A stretch of 12,460 bases of DNA from Bacillota bacterium (GTDB lineage Bacteria > Bacillota > Clostridia > Oscillospirales > Ethanoligenentaceae), in assembly GCA_023391535.1 (NCBI GenBank), contig JAEWAU010000060.1, positions 1 to 12,460 on the forward strand, in the 5' to 3' direction. Each line of letters begins with the position of its first letter. Position 1 is the first letter of the stretch. A program made the position numbers and the translations under genes. A model generated the notes under the pieces. That model worked only from the letters and a program-made list of their open reading frames with translations, made no database searches and was not told the DNA's origin. Of the stretch, positions 1 through 5,942 are shown one piece after another.

Positions 1-145
1 CCCTCTTGAACTGCGAGCGCCAAAAGGGAGCGGTTTTACGCAGCGAAGCACAGCAAAATGGGGCGCCGCGCGCACGCGGAAAACACCTCAAACATCATTT
101 TAACCGGGTGTTGCAAAACGCATCGTACGCGTTTTGCAACACCCC
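1..145 (+). repeat. Structured intergenic repeat, copy A (left end cut by window)
   Basis: This stretch matches, in inverted orientation, the block at 3766-3888 (copy B). Shared blocks run in the same order: TTGAAYTGCGRGCGCCAAAA near the left end, GCAAAATGGGGCG in the middle, then CAAACRTCRTTTT, then a hairpin with GGGTGTTG arms. By eye the match is about 80% with a few short indels, and copy A is some 20 nt longer in the middle. No ORF with a ribosome site lies here. The first bases resemble the tail of copy B's second hairpin, so the left end of this element probably lies just outside the window. It is probably a small non-coding, MITE- or REP-like intergenic element; the mobility is inferred. 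Confidence 0.75.
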
Positions 146-150
146 CTTTT
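106..150 (+). terminator. Perfect 16-bp hairpin with short T run (terminal hairpin of repeat copy A)
   Basis: Arms GGGTGTTGCAAAACGC (106-121) and GCGTTTTGCAACACCC (129-144) are perfectly complementary around a 7-nt loop. On the + strand the stem is followed by CC and then TTTT (147-150), so it could terminate transcripts entering from the left. On the - strand no T run follows. The same stem occurs in copy B with one compensatory base-pair change. Terminator activity is plausible but secondary to its role as the end of a repeat. Confidence 0.5.
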
Positions 151-216
151 CATATGGCCGGTTGGGTATACGCGGCGGCGCCCCGCGGGGAAAATTAAGG
201 ATGCCAAGCGCCCGGC

Positions 217-1161
217 TCACCGGTACCGGAGCGTTTTCATCGCGCGGCGCAGCGAGGTTTCGGCGCCGACGCCGTGCGGGCGGGCGATCCGCCGGAGCCC
301 GTACAGGCACTCGGGGTCATGCGTCAGCAGGTTGACGCCGAAATCGCACGAAAGGCTGGCCTGAAAGCCCAGGCGCTTGAGAACCGCGCGCGATTCTTTG
401 CTGACCTTGCCGTAAGGGTAGGTAAAAGTATCGGGCGTCACCCCCGTCATCAGGCGGATCTGCGTCTGCAGATCTCCGATGTCCCGCGTCAGTACCCCTT
501 CGTAATGCTCCTGCGTTTCTCCCGGCCGTTTCTGGCACCCGAACCGGCTGCGCGTGATACGGTGCAGGCCGTAGGTGTGGTTTTGAATTTCCACCCGGCC
601 CGAACGGAGCATCTCGACGATCTGATCCCATGTCACATGCGAATAATCGAGGTTGGCATCCGGAAATTTTGTAAAATCGTCGGTGCTGCTGCCGATGATG
701 GAAAAAACCATTTTCATATCATATTTTTTCATCATTGGGTAAGCGTAAACATAGTTGTTCAGATATCCGTCGTCGAATGTCAGGACGATCGGCTTTTCGG
801 GAAGGCCGGCTCCTCCGCGGACATACGCGATCAGGTCTTTCATGAACACCGAATGATAGCCGTTTTTCTTAAGCCAGGCAAGGTCGCTTTCCAGTTCCTG
901 CGGCGCAATCACATCCTTGCCCAGCTTTTTGTATTTGACCTCGTGGTACATCAGGATAGGCAGACAGATTTCCGCCCTTTCCGTTTCTGCTTTCGCTTTC
1001 GCACCCGGTTTCGGCACCGGCGGCGCGGCATCGGCCGCAAGCGCGGCGCCCGCCATCAAAAGCCCCAAAATTCCAGCGGCAAGCCGCCGAAAAACGTTTT
1101 TCTTATTCCGTGCGCACCGGGCGTAAAAGCACGCCGCGCTTTCATCTGCTTTTTGCTTCAT
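217..1161 (-). CDS. Polysaccharide deacetylase (NodB/CE4 family), exported or membrane-anchored
   Basis: This 314-residue protein belongs to the carbohydrate esterase 4 / NodB family, metal-dependent enzymes that remove N-acetyl groups from cell-wall or exopolysaccharide sugars. A basic N-terminus and a hydrophobic segment (about residues 27-43, followed by AADAAPP) suggest a signal peptide or anchor, so it should act outside the membrane. A substrate-side motif ILMYHEV (69-75) is followed by TFDDGY (128-133) with the catalytic-base and metal Asp pair D130/D131. HTYGLH (195-200) supplies the metal histidines and FTYPYGK (246-252) forms the third motif. Start chosen at the ATG preceded by AGGGGAGG about 12 nt upstream; the reading frame stays open further upstream, but nothing there looks like protein. 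The gene stands alone, divergent from the secreted protein at 1747. The exact substrate cannot be told. Confidence 0.9.
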   Translation of the reverse strand: MKQKADESAACFYARCARNKKNVFRRLAAGILGLLMAGAALAADAAPPVPKPGAKAKAETERAEICLPILMYHEVKYKKLGKDVIAPQELESDLAWLKKNGYHSVFMKDLIAYVRGGAGLPEKPIVLTFDDGYLNNYVYAYPMMKKYDMKMVFSIIGSSTDDFTKFPDANLDYSHVTWDQIVEMLRSGRVEIQNHTYGLHRITRSRFGCQKRPGETQEHYEGVLTRDIGDLQTQIRLMTGVTPDTFTYPYGKVSKESRAVLKRLGFQASLSCDFGVNLLTHDPECLYGLRRIARPHGVGAETSLRRAMKTLRYR

Positions 1162-1168
1162 TCCAGGC

Positions 1169-1220
1169 GTTTCGCCTCCCCTGCGTTTTGTGGAAGTTGC
1201 TTCCACAGCGCGGCGAAAAC
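1169..1220 (-). promoter_or_regulatory. Structured 5' leader next to the deacetylase ribosome site
   Basis: On the - strand leader, GGCGAAA/TTTCGCC arms (1212-1218 and 1170-1176) enclose a second, perfect 8-bp hairpin TGTGGAAG/CTTCCACA (1189-1207, 3-nt loop). The Shine-Dalgarno AGGGGAGG (1182 to 1175) lies between the inner hairpin and the outer arm, and its last two bases are inside the outer stem. Folding could therefore limit ribosome access. No known riboswitch class is recognised; a regulatory role is inferred. Confidence 0.35.
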
Positions 1221-1660
1221 CGGCGCCGTGCAATTCCGCGCAAAGCAAATTCCCGTAGCAGTATCTCCCGCCGGCGGCGAATAAACAGCGCCAAATATTT
1301 GCCGGCCGGAAGGACGCGGACTCTTTGAAAAATAAAGCCGCGCAAACAGGCCCGCCGCGCAGGAGAAAACGCAGAAAAGCGAGTTTTTGCTTTTTGTAGG
1401 CTATGAACGACAAATTTTGTCTTTTTTATTGTTTATTTGCAGGAATATTCCCACTTATTATGGAACGAGAGCATGAAACAGGCCGGTTTTTATTTATTCG
1501 GCTCGAAAAAGGCATCGCATTCCTCTGTTGGCGGCATATGGAATCATTGAAACGGAAAAACCGGGGAAAAATGAAAGTACCGCATTCGGGCACGCGCTCA
1601 GCGCTTCGGACGCGGGAAAGCGGTAAATATCCCCGATTTTCCGGCACGATTTTATTTTCC
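1221..1660. other. Gene-free intergenic stretch between divergent genes
   Basis: No supportable gene is present. The part nearest the deacetylase is GC-rich; about 1403-1500 is markedly AT-rich and contains a GACAAA-T-TTTGTC palindrome at 1409-1421, so promoters for the two flanking divergent genes probably lie here. I could not find a -35/-10 pair with good spacing on either strand and therefore do not place one. The open frames crossing this stretch lack ribosome sites and have unprotein-like, Arg/Ser/Phe-rich composition. Confidence 0.5.
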
Positions 1661-1716
1661 GCACCGCGGCGGCCGGCGCGGAGCTGTTTTTCGGCCGAAC
1701 GCCGCAGCCGCGGTGC
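1661..1716 (+). promoter_or_regulatory. GC-rich hairpin just upstream of the DUF2680-like gene
   Basis: GCACCGCGGC (1661-1670) pairs perfectly with GCCGCGGTGC (1707-1716), and inside it CGGCG (1674-1678) can pair with CGCCG (1700-1704) across a small internal loop. It ends 12 nt before the GGGAAAGG ribosome site (1727-1734) of the gene starting at 1747. It has no T run, so it is not an intrinsic terminator; it may stabilise the leader or control it. The function is inferred only. Confidence 0.35.
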
Positions 1717-1746
1717 CCGGCCGGATGGGAAAGGATGATTTTCGTT

Positions 1747-2229
1747 ATGAATAAACGTATTCTTCGGGGCGCCGGAGCGCTGGCTCTTGCCCTCGCGCTG
1801 ATGTTCCCCCTGGCTCCCGCGGCGCTGGCAGCTGCAACCGCCGCAGGGACGACGGCCGGGACTTCCGCGGCGCAAACGGTGCGTTCGGGGCACAGGCACA
1901 CGGCGCGCCTTCACTGCGGCAGGCAGGAAATCGGGCTGCTCGCCGAGATTTCCGGGAAAAGCGTTGCCGAGCTGAATTCCCGCTATCCGCAGAAGACGGC
2001 GTGGCAGATGGCCAAAACGATGGGCATGCTCGACGCGCTGAAAAAATCGTACCTCGCGCGCGGCAAGGTGATGATCGAGGGAATGGTGGAAAGCAAGCAT
2101 ATCAGCGAGGCGGACGGCGCGAAGATGTACGCCGACCTTTCGCGGCGTGTGGCAGCCATCGACGGCGTGAATACCGTCATCGTGGGGAAACCCGGCTTCA
2201 TGCCGAGCTTCAGCAGGCCGAGAGGCTGA
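1747..2229 (+). CDS. Small secreted DUF2680-like protein
   Basis: This is a 160-residue protein of unknown function. Residues 1-30 form a classical signal peptide: a basic start (MNKRILR), a long Ala/Leu hydrophobic core, and an A-L-A-A cleavage region. An Ala/Thr/Ser-rich linker (30-47) follows. Residues 62-140 are helical and resemble the DUF2680 pattern: a 'hydrophobic-LAE-x-GKSVAEL' helix, a short 'KTAWQMAKTMGMLD' helix, then a charged helix ending in 'SEADGAKMYADLSRRV'. The ATG at 1747 is preferred because GGGAAAGG sits 12 nt upstream; the in-frame ATG at 1735 touches that site. The C-terminal tail after residue 141 is not recognised. It stands before the four-Cys small gene, which has its own promoter. 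Family assignment is by pattern memory only. Confidence 0.65.
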   Translation: MNKRILRGAGALALALALMFPLAPAALAAATAAGTTAGTSAAQTVRSGHRHTARLHCGRQEIGLLAEISGKSVAELNSRYPQKTAWQMAKTMGMLDALKKSYLARGKVMIEGMVESKHISEADGAKMYADLSRRVAAIDGVNTVIVGKPGFMPSFSRPRG

Positions 2230-2244
2230 CTCCCGGCGGACGGT

Positions 2245-2272
2245 TTGCTTTCGGGCCGGTTTCTGGTATAAT
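2245..2272 (+). promoter_or_regulatory. Sigma-A type promoter with extended -10 for the 72-residue ORF
   Basis: TTGCTT (2245-2250), a 16-nt spacer, and a perfect TATAAT (2267-2272) preceded by TGG, giving an extended TGn -10. It lies 15 nt after the stop of the secreted protein and 44 nt before the next ATG, so the small downstream gene is transcribed from its own promoter with a short leader. Confidence 0.8.
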
Positions 2273-2316
2273 AAAAGCGGACCGATCCACACCGTTTTTC
2301 CGGGAGGCGTTTTTCC

Positions 2317-2535
2317 ATGCTGGAAGAATTTCTGATTAAAAACACGACCCGCGAACAGCGGGAAAAAATCATACGCGATTCGCTGAGCTGCGGCGGCACC
2401 GAATGCGAGAATTGCACCTCGTGCGACGCTTACGGAGCCGTAGATCCCTACGACATGTACCAGCCCTATATCGACGGAAAAAAGGAGCTTTCCGAAATTT
2501 CCATGGAATACCGCGCGAACTACCTCAACGGCTGA
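2317..2535 (+). CDS. Conserved-looking small four-cysteine protein, function unknown
   Basis: This 72-residue protein has no signal peptide or membrane segment and is acidic. Four cysteines cluster as C25-x4-C30-x2-C33-x2-C36, a spacing that could hold a metal ion or Fe-S centre. The rest is polar: an N-terminal amphipathic helix (MLEEFLIKN...REKIIRDSL) and a C-terminal DPYDMYQPYIDGKKELSEI stretch. The case for a real gene is strong: an extended -10 promoter, CGGGAGG ending 10 nt before the ATG, and a strong terminator starting 23 nt after the stop, so it is a complete monocistronic unit. I do not recognise a named family; it resembles short hypothetical proteins seen in Clostridia. Metal binding is inferred from the cysteines alone. 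Confidence 0.85.
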   Translation: MLEEFLIKNTTREQREKIIRDSLSCGGTECENCTSCDAYGAVDPYDMYQPYIDGKKELSEISMEYRANYLNG

Positions 2536-2558
2536 ATCGCCGCACCGAATCTATGCCA

Positions 2559-2594
2559 AAAAATCCGCCCGCAGTTTTCTGCGGGCGGATTTTT
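2559..2594. terminator. Bidirectional intrinsic terminator between the small ORF and manA
   Basis: Arms AAAAATCCGCCCGCAG (2559-2574) and CTGCGGGCGGATTTTT (2579-2594) pair over 16 bp around a TTTT loop. A run of A on the left and T on the right gives a U tract in both directions. It sits between the stops of two convergent genes and should end both transcripts. Confidence 0.95.
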
Positions 2595-2615
2595 CGGCGG
2601 AAAGCGCGGCCGAAT

Positions 2616-3590
2616 TCAAACGCGCGTCAGCAGCACCGTTCCGGTGCCTTCGAGGGTATAGTCCCCCGTGCCGGCCGGCAGGAATACCGTTTTGCCCTCC
2701 GTCAGGGGCAGAACATGGCTTCCCTGCCGCAGCGTGAACGAGCCTTCCACGCACAGCGGCGCCTGAAAGGATTCCTCCCCCGCCGTAAGCGCGGCCTTGC
2801 CGGCCGCCTGCAGCAGTTCCACCGTAAAATACGCGCAGGAGGCCAGCACGCGGGCGGTGCAGCCGCCTTCCCGGCGCACGGGGTATTCCGGCTGCGGGTC
2901 CGCGGGACAAAGGCGGGTGACGGCCTTGGCCTTTTCCACATGCAGCTCGCGGGGCTTTCCGTCCGTTCCCAGGCGGCCGTAATCGTAAACGCGGTAGGTC
3001 AGGTTGGAATTCTGCTGGATCTCCGCGATCAGGCAGCCCTTGCCGATGGCGTGAAGCGTCCCGGAGGGGATGAGATAGGATTCTCCCTTTTGCACCGGCA
3101 CCTTCCGGAGAACCTCCGTCAGGCTGTTCTCCGCGATGCGCCGGGCGAATTCCTCCTGCGTCACCGCGCGCGAAAATCCGTAATAAATAAACGCGCCGGG
3201 CGCGGCATCCACGATGTACCACATCTCGGTTTTGCCGTATTCGTGCTCGTGGGAGAGCGCGTAGGCGTCGTCGGGATGCACCTGGATGGAAAGATTGCCG
3301 TTCGCGTCGATGAGCTTGATGAGCACCGGAAACATGGGGAAACGCGCGGCGTGCGCGCCCACGGCCGCCTCCCCGAATTTTTCGGTCAGTTCCGGCAGGC
3401 TCATGCCCGCGTAAACGCCGTTCGCAATTTTGCTCGGCCCGGCCGGATGGCACGAAAGTTCCCAGCTCTCCGCCGTGCGGTCGTAGGGCGACGCTTTGCC
3501 GTACCGGACGGCCAGCGCCGTACCCCCCCAAATATAGTCTTTGAACGCCGGCGCCATCTCCATCGGGTAGCGCGTAAGCGGTTCGCTCAT
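2616..3590 (-). CDS. manA: Mannose-6-phosphate isomerase, class I (Bacillus-type)
   Basis: This is a 324-residue cytoplasmic, zinc-dependent isomerase interconverting mannose-6-phosphate and fructose-6-phosphate, which links mannose use to glycolysis and GDP-mannose supply. Its length fits the short Firmicutes class I enzymes. The cupin metal motif QVHPDD (103-108, H105), E122 in KTEMWY and H180 in SGTLHAIG are the expected zinc ligands. NLTYRVYDYGR (197-206) carries the active-site Arg R200. The N-terminal FKDYIWGG (16-23) and ESWELS (41-46) are also typical. The start ATG follows AAAGGGGG by 7 nt. It is monocistronic: a near-consensus promoter lies 84 nt upstream and a bidirectional terminator follows the stop. 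No sugar transporter or regulator is adjacent, so its control is not evident here. Confidence 0.96.
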   Translation of the reverse strand: MSEPLTRYPMEMAPAFKDYIWGGTALAVRYGKASPYDRTAESWELSCHPAGPSKIANGVYAGMSLPELTEKFGEAAVGAHAARFPMFPVLIKLIDANGNLSIQVHPDDAYALSHEHEYGKTEMWYIVDAAPGAFIYYGFSRAVTQEEFARRIAENSLTEVLRKVPVQKGESYLIPSGTLHAIGKGCLIAEIQQNSNLTYRVYDYGRLGTDGKPRELHVEKAKAVTRLCPADPQPEYPVRREGGCTARVLASCAYFTVELLQAAGKAALTAGEESFQAPLCVEGSFTLRQGSHVLPLTEGKTVFLPAGTGDYTLEGTGTVLLTRV

Positions 3591-3673
3591 GAAAAAGCCC
3601 CCTTTTCACGGCCGCGGCGCGGCAATTCGCCGCAGCCGCGCGCCTTCCTGCATGTTATCGTCTTTCATAAAAA

Positions 3674-3702
3674 ATTGTAGGCGGCTCGCGCCGTGTTGTC
3701 AA
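3674..3702 (-). promoter_or_regulatory. Near-consensus sigma-A promoter for manA
   Basis: Read on the - strand: TTGACA (3702-3697), a 17-nt spacer, TACAAT (3679-3674). Transcription should start near 3667, leaving a leader of about 77 nt before the manA ATG. Apart from one base in the -10, this is the ideal sequence and spacing, so manA is probably strongly and perhaps constitutively expressed. Confidence 0.9.
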
Positions 3703-3767
3703 GCCGGGACGGCGGCCCGAAGCAATTCCAATTATGAACCGGAAACCGGGCCGGCAGCCCGCTCACC

Positions 3768-3925
3768 GGGTGTTGTAAAACGCAAAACGACGCGTTTTAC
3801 AACACCCGGCCAAAACGACGTTTGGGGCGTTCCGCCCCATTTTGCTGCGCAAAGCCGCGCCCTTTTGGCGCCCGCAATTCAAAAGGGGCGTTGCAACATG
3901 AAGTTTAAGTCATTTTGCAACACCC
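3768..3925 (-). repeat. MITE-like structured repeat, copy B (complete, inverted relative to copy A)
   Basis: This 158-nt non-coding element lies between sodC and manA. Its outer ends form a terminal inverted repeat: GGGTGTTGTAAAACG (3768-3782) against the reverse complement of CATTTTGCAACACCC (3911-3925), 13 of 15 matching. Each end also folds on itself: a perfect 18-bp hairpin at 3766-3809 (8-nt loop) and a 17-position hairpin at 3885-3926. Between them are a short hairpin TGGGGCG/CGCCCCA (3823-3839) followed by TTTT, and the block GGCGCCAAAAGGG, both read in the copy A direction as in 1-145. No transposase is encoded, so any movement would depend on one elsewhere. Target duplications are not convincing. 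Confidence 0.7.
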
Positions 3926-3926
3926 C
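3881..3926 (-). terminator. Intrinsic terminator of sodC, supplied by the repeat's end hairpin
   Basis: On the - strand, GGGGTGTTGCAAAATGA (3926-3910) pairs with TCATGTTGCAACGCCCC (3901-3885), with one G-U pair and one A-G mismatch, around an 8-nt loop. TTTT (3884-3881) follows directly. It begins 44 nt after the sodC stop. The stem is better paired as RNA on the - strand than on the + strand, which fits use by sodC. Confidence 0.7.
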
Positions 3927-3970
3927 CGGAAAAACCCCGAGCCATTCGCATCGTTTTGAAATTGCCGCGG

Positions 3971-4465
3971 TCAGGCGTGTGCCGAAACAATCTGCCCGCA
4001 GGCGATTTTCGCGCCGGAATTGCCCGCGGGCTGCGTGGTGAAATCGTCCGGGTGCGCGTGCACCACGAACGTGCGCCCGAGCACCTCGGAGACCGTGAAA
4101 CGGTCGGTAAAAAGGGCCGAAAGCGCGTAGCCGTGGTTGCCGAACAATGGCGGAAGGTCGCCCGCGTGCGCCGGATGTGGGCAGCCGTGCGGATTATAAT
4201 GCCCGTTCGTATCCGCAAAGGGATCTTCGACATTGCCCGTGCAGGAGCCGCCGCTATGGATATGGAACGCGTAAATGTTGGGTGCGCACGCATCCGCGGA
4301 ATCCGGCAGGCTTTGCACCTGCGCGATCAGAAATACGCCGGTTGGAAGCTGATACAGATAGACCAGGCCGTTGACGGCGGGGTAAGCCGGGCTGCCCGAA
4401 ATGCGGGCGTACGCATCCGGGGCACGGTCCAGCAGGTCGACTAAAAACTGCACCTGTGAAGCCAA
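3971..4465 (-). CDS. sodC: Cu/Zn superoxide dismutase family protein, no signal peptide
   Basis: This 164-residue protein would convert superoxide to peroxide and oxygen. The Cu/Zn site appears complete: copper ligands H68 and H70 (AFHIH), bridging H89 (GHYNP), zinc ligands H97, H100 and D103 (PHPAHAGDL), and copper ligand H136 (VVHAHPDD). C75 and C156 can form the family disulfide. The zinc loop is a few residues shorter than in animal SOD1, and Lys153 (GNSGAKIACG) replaces the usual active-site guiding Arg. Start: a TTG at 4465 with GGAGG 8 nt upstream; the GTG at 4474 overlaps that site. No signal peptide is present, whereas most bacterial SodC proteins are exported. It is divergent from the HTH-methyltransferase gene and ends in a repeat-derived terminator. 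Activity is likely but not certain given the Lys. Confidence 0.88.
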   Translation of the reverse strand: MASQVQFLVDLLDRAPDAYARISGSPAYPAVNGLVYLYQLPTGVFLIAQVQSLPDSADACAPNIYAFHIHSGGSCTGNVEDPFADTNGHYNPHGCPHPAHAGDLPPLFGNHGYALSALFTDRFTVSEVLGRTFVVHAHPDDFTTQPAGNSGAKIACGQIVSAHA

Positions 4466-4490
4466 AAAAACCACCTCCGCGCCATTCTAT

Positions 4491-4547
4491 GCCAAACCGC
4501 AAAAGGCGTGCGGATTCTCGCTTTCCGAGAGACATTCGCGGTTTGGC
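4491..4547. promoter_or_regulatory. Spaced 10-bp dyad in the sodC / HTH-methyltransferase divergent region
   Basis: GCCAAACCGC (4491-4500) and GCGGTTTGGC (4538-4547) are perfect inverted repeats separated by 37 nt; a smaller hairpin TCTCG/CGAGA (4518-4532) lies between them. The right arm ends 3 nt before the -35 of the + strand promoter and the left arm lies just upstream of the sodC ribosome site. It could be a two-site operator for a dimeric or tetrameric regulator, or a leader hairpin of sodC. The neighbouring HTH protein is an obvious candidate binder, but this is inference. Confidence 0.45.
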
Positions 4548-4550
4548 GGG

Positions 4551-4579
4551 TTGCGCCGCCCGGCGCACGCGGATATACT
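4551..4579 (+). promoter_or_regulatory. Probable sigma-A promoter for the HTH-methyltransferase gene
   Basis: TTGCGC (4551-4556), a 17-nt spacer and TATACT (4574-4579). Transcription would start near 4586, giving a leader of about 115 nt before the ATG at 4703. That leader contains an in-frame ATG at 4595 without a ribosome site. Confidence 0.6.
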
Positions 4580-4702
4580 GAATACGAATCTTCGATGAAG
4601 GAACAGATAAAAGCCGCAGCAAAAACTTTTCTCTGCGGGTTTGGGTACGGATTTTTGCACAGCTTTATCGGAAATTCGGATATGCGTCAAGGAGGAACGG
4701 GC

Positions 4703-5797
4703 ATGGAACAAAAATCTTTGGGCGAATGGATCGCGCAGCTGCGAAAATCGTACGGCATGACGCAACGGGAGCTGGCCGAGCGGATGCACGTTTCCGACAA
4801 GGCCGTGAGCCGCTGGGAGCGGAACAAAACCGCTCCCGATCTTTCCGCTGTACCCGCGCTCGCCGAGCTTTTCCACGTTACGGCTGACGAGCTGCTGCAC
4901 GGCGGCCTGCGGCCCGCGGACGAAAGCGGGGACGCCGCGCCGACGGAAACGCAGCGGAAGCTGCAGGCTCTGATGGAAAAAAGCCTGCGCAATATCCGGA
5001 AAATCGAAAACGAGCCGGAGCGCATCTCCGCCATCTACGATTTGTTCAACGAGGAAACGCGCCTCACACGCACCAAAGCGGCGCGCGTGGAAATGCTCAC
5101 CACCGTCCGCACCATCGAACGGCACCTGCGCCCCGGCATGAAAATTCTCGAGCTGGGAGCCGGAACGGGAGAATATAGCCTCTACTTCGCGCGCAAGGGG
5201 TATTCCGTAACGGCGCTGGATATCGCCGATTCCAACCTGCAAAAGCTCGAAAGCAAAATACGCACCGGAATACGGCTGGAGCTTTGTAAGGGCGACGCGC
5301 GCGACCTTTCGGCATTTGCGCCGGAGAGCTTCGACATCGTGCTGGTTTTAGGGCCGCTGTACCATATGGAGAGCGAGGACGAGGGCGTCCGGTGCGCCCG
5401 GGAGGCCCTGCGCGTCTGCAAGCCGGGCGGGTTCCAGTTCTTCGCCTTTATCTCAAACGACATGGTGGTCCTCACGGAATTTGCTTGCCGGCCGCGCTTT
5501 TTCGCCGAGGATTCCTACGACCACCAGTCCTTCCATGTCAAGGGCTTCCCCTTCTATTTTCACACCGTGGAGGAGGCCGAAGCACTGCTGCGCAAAGCGG
5601 GCGTGCGGATTACGCGCGCCGTGGCGGCCGACGGCGTGAGCGAGCTGATGGCGGACCGCATCAACGCTCTGGACGACGCTGATTACGAGCAGTACCTCCG
5701 CTACCATTTCTACTGCTGCGAAAAGCGCGAGCTGCTCGGGCACAGCAACCATCTGCTCTTTGTGGGCCAAAAGCCGCGGCCGGCCCCTGCCCCGTGA
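4703..5797 (+). CDS. XRE-family HTH domain fused to a class I SAM-dependent methyltransferase
   Basis: This 364-residue protein joins two domains. Residues 5-66 are a Cro/C1-type HTH (QLRKSYGMTQRELAERM, then VSDKAVSRWERNKTAPD) that should bind DNA. After a charged linker (70-105), residues 108-355 form a Rossmann-fold methyltransferase: motif I ILELGAGTGEYS (148-159), the acidic SAM ribose contact D173 in ALDIAD, GDARDLSAF (197-205) and VLVLGPLYHM (213-222). This half resembles free-standing clostridial methyltransferases of unknown substrate, including the late YLRYHFYCCE and LGHSNHLL segments. ATG 4703 is chosen for GGAGG 7 nt upstream; the frame is open to 4508 without a ribosome site. It is divergent from sodC and followed by a strong terminator, so it is monocistronic. 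The domain calls are solid; what it methylates, and whether SAM affects DNA binding, is unknown. Confidence 0.88.
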   Translation: MEQKSLGEWIAQLRKSYGMTQRELAERMHVSDKAVSRWERNKTAPDLSAVPALAELFHVTADELLHGGLRPADESGDAAPTETQRKLQALMEKSLRNIRKIENEPERISAIYDLFNEETRLTRTKAARVEMLTTVRTIERHLRPGMKILELGAGTGEYSLYFARKGYSVTALDIADSNLQKLESKIRTGIRLELCKGDARDLSAFAPESFDIVLVLGPLYHMESEDEGVRCAREALRVCKPGGFQFFAFISNDMVVLTEFACRPRFFAEDSYDHQSFHVKGFPFYFHTVEEAEALLRKAGVRITRAVAADGVSELMADRINALDDADYEQYLRYHFYCCEKRELLGHSNHLLFVGQKPRPAPAP

Positions 5798-5835
5798 ACG
5801 GATCTGGCGGAAAGGCCCCGTTTACGCGGTTTAAG

Positions 5836-5886
5836 AAAAGCGTCCCACCCGGCTGGGATATTCCCCGCCGAACCGGGACGCTTTTT
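5836..5886. terminator. Bidirectional terminator between the methyltransferase and DUF2804 genes
   Basis: AAAAGCGTCCC (5836-5846) pairs with GGGACGCTTTT (5875-5885), followed by one more T. The 28-nt interior folds further: CGGC-x-GGG pairs with CCC-x-GCCG around 5850-5870. A runs on the left and T runs on the right suit both convergent transcripts. Confidence 0.88.
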
Positions 5887-5942
5887 GCGGTGTGAAATGC
5901 GCAGAGAAGTTCCGAGCCCGGGCTTTCCGCCGGCGCGCGCCG

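Noticed and set aside
274..1284. 336-codon + strand open frame opposite the deacetylase.
   Set aside because: It is antisense to a gene with all family motifs, has no ribosome site, and its Arg/His/Phe-rich composition is typical of a GC-rich shadow frame.
1403..1738. 111-codon + strand frame in the long gene-free gap.
   Set aside because: No ribosome site, no recognisable pattern, and it passes through the GC-rich hairpin; the composition looks random.
4484..4489. TAGAAT on the - strand as a -10 for sodC.
   Set aside because: It would start transcription inside the sodC ribosome site, and no -35 lies at a usable distance.
4595..4702. N-terminal extension of the HTH-methyltransferase from ATG 4595.
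   Set aside because: No Shine-Dalgarno precedes 4595, while ATG 4703 has GGAGG at 7 nt and starts exactly at the HTH domain. A leader ORF cannot be fully excluded.
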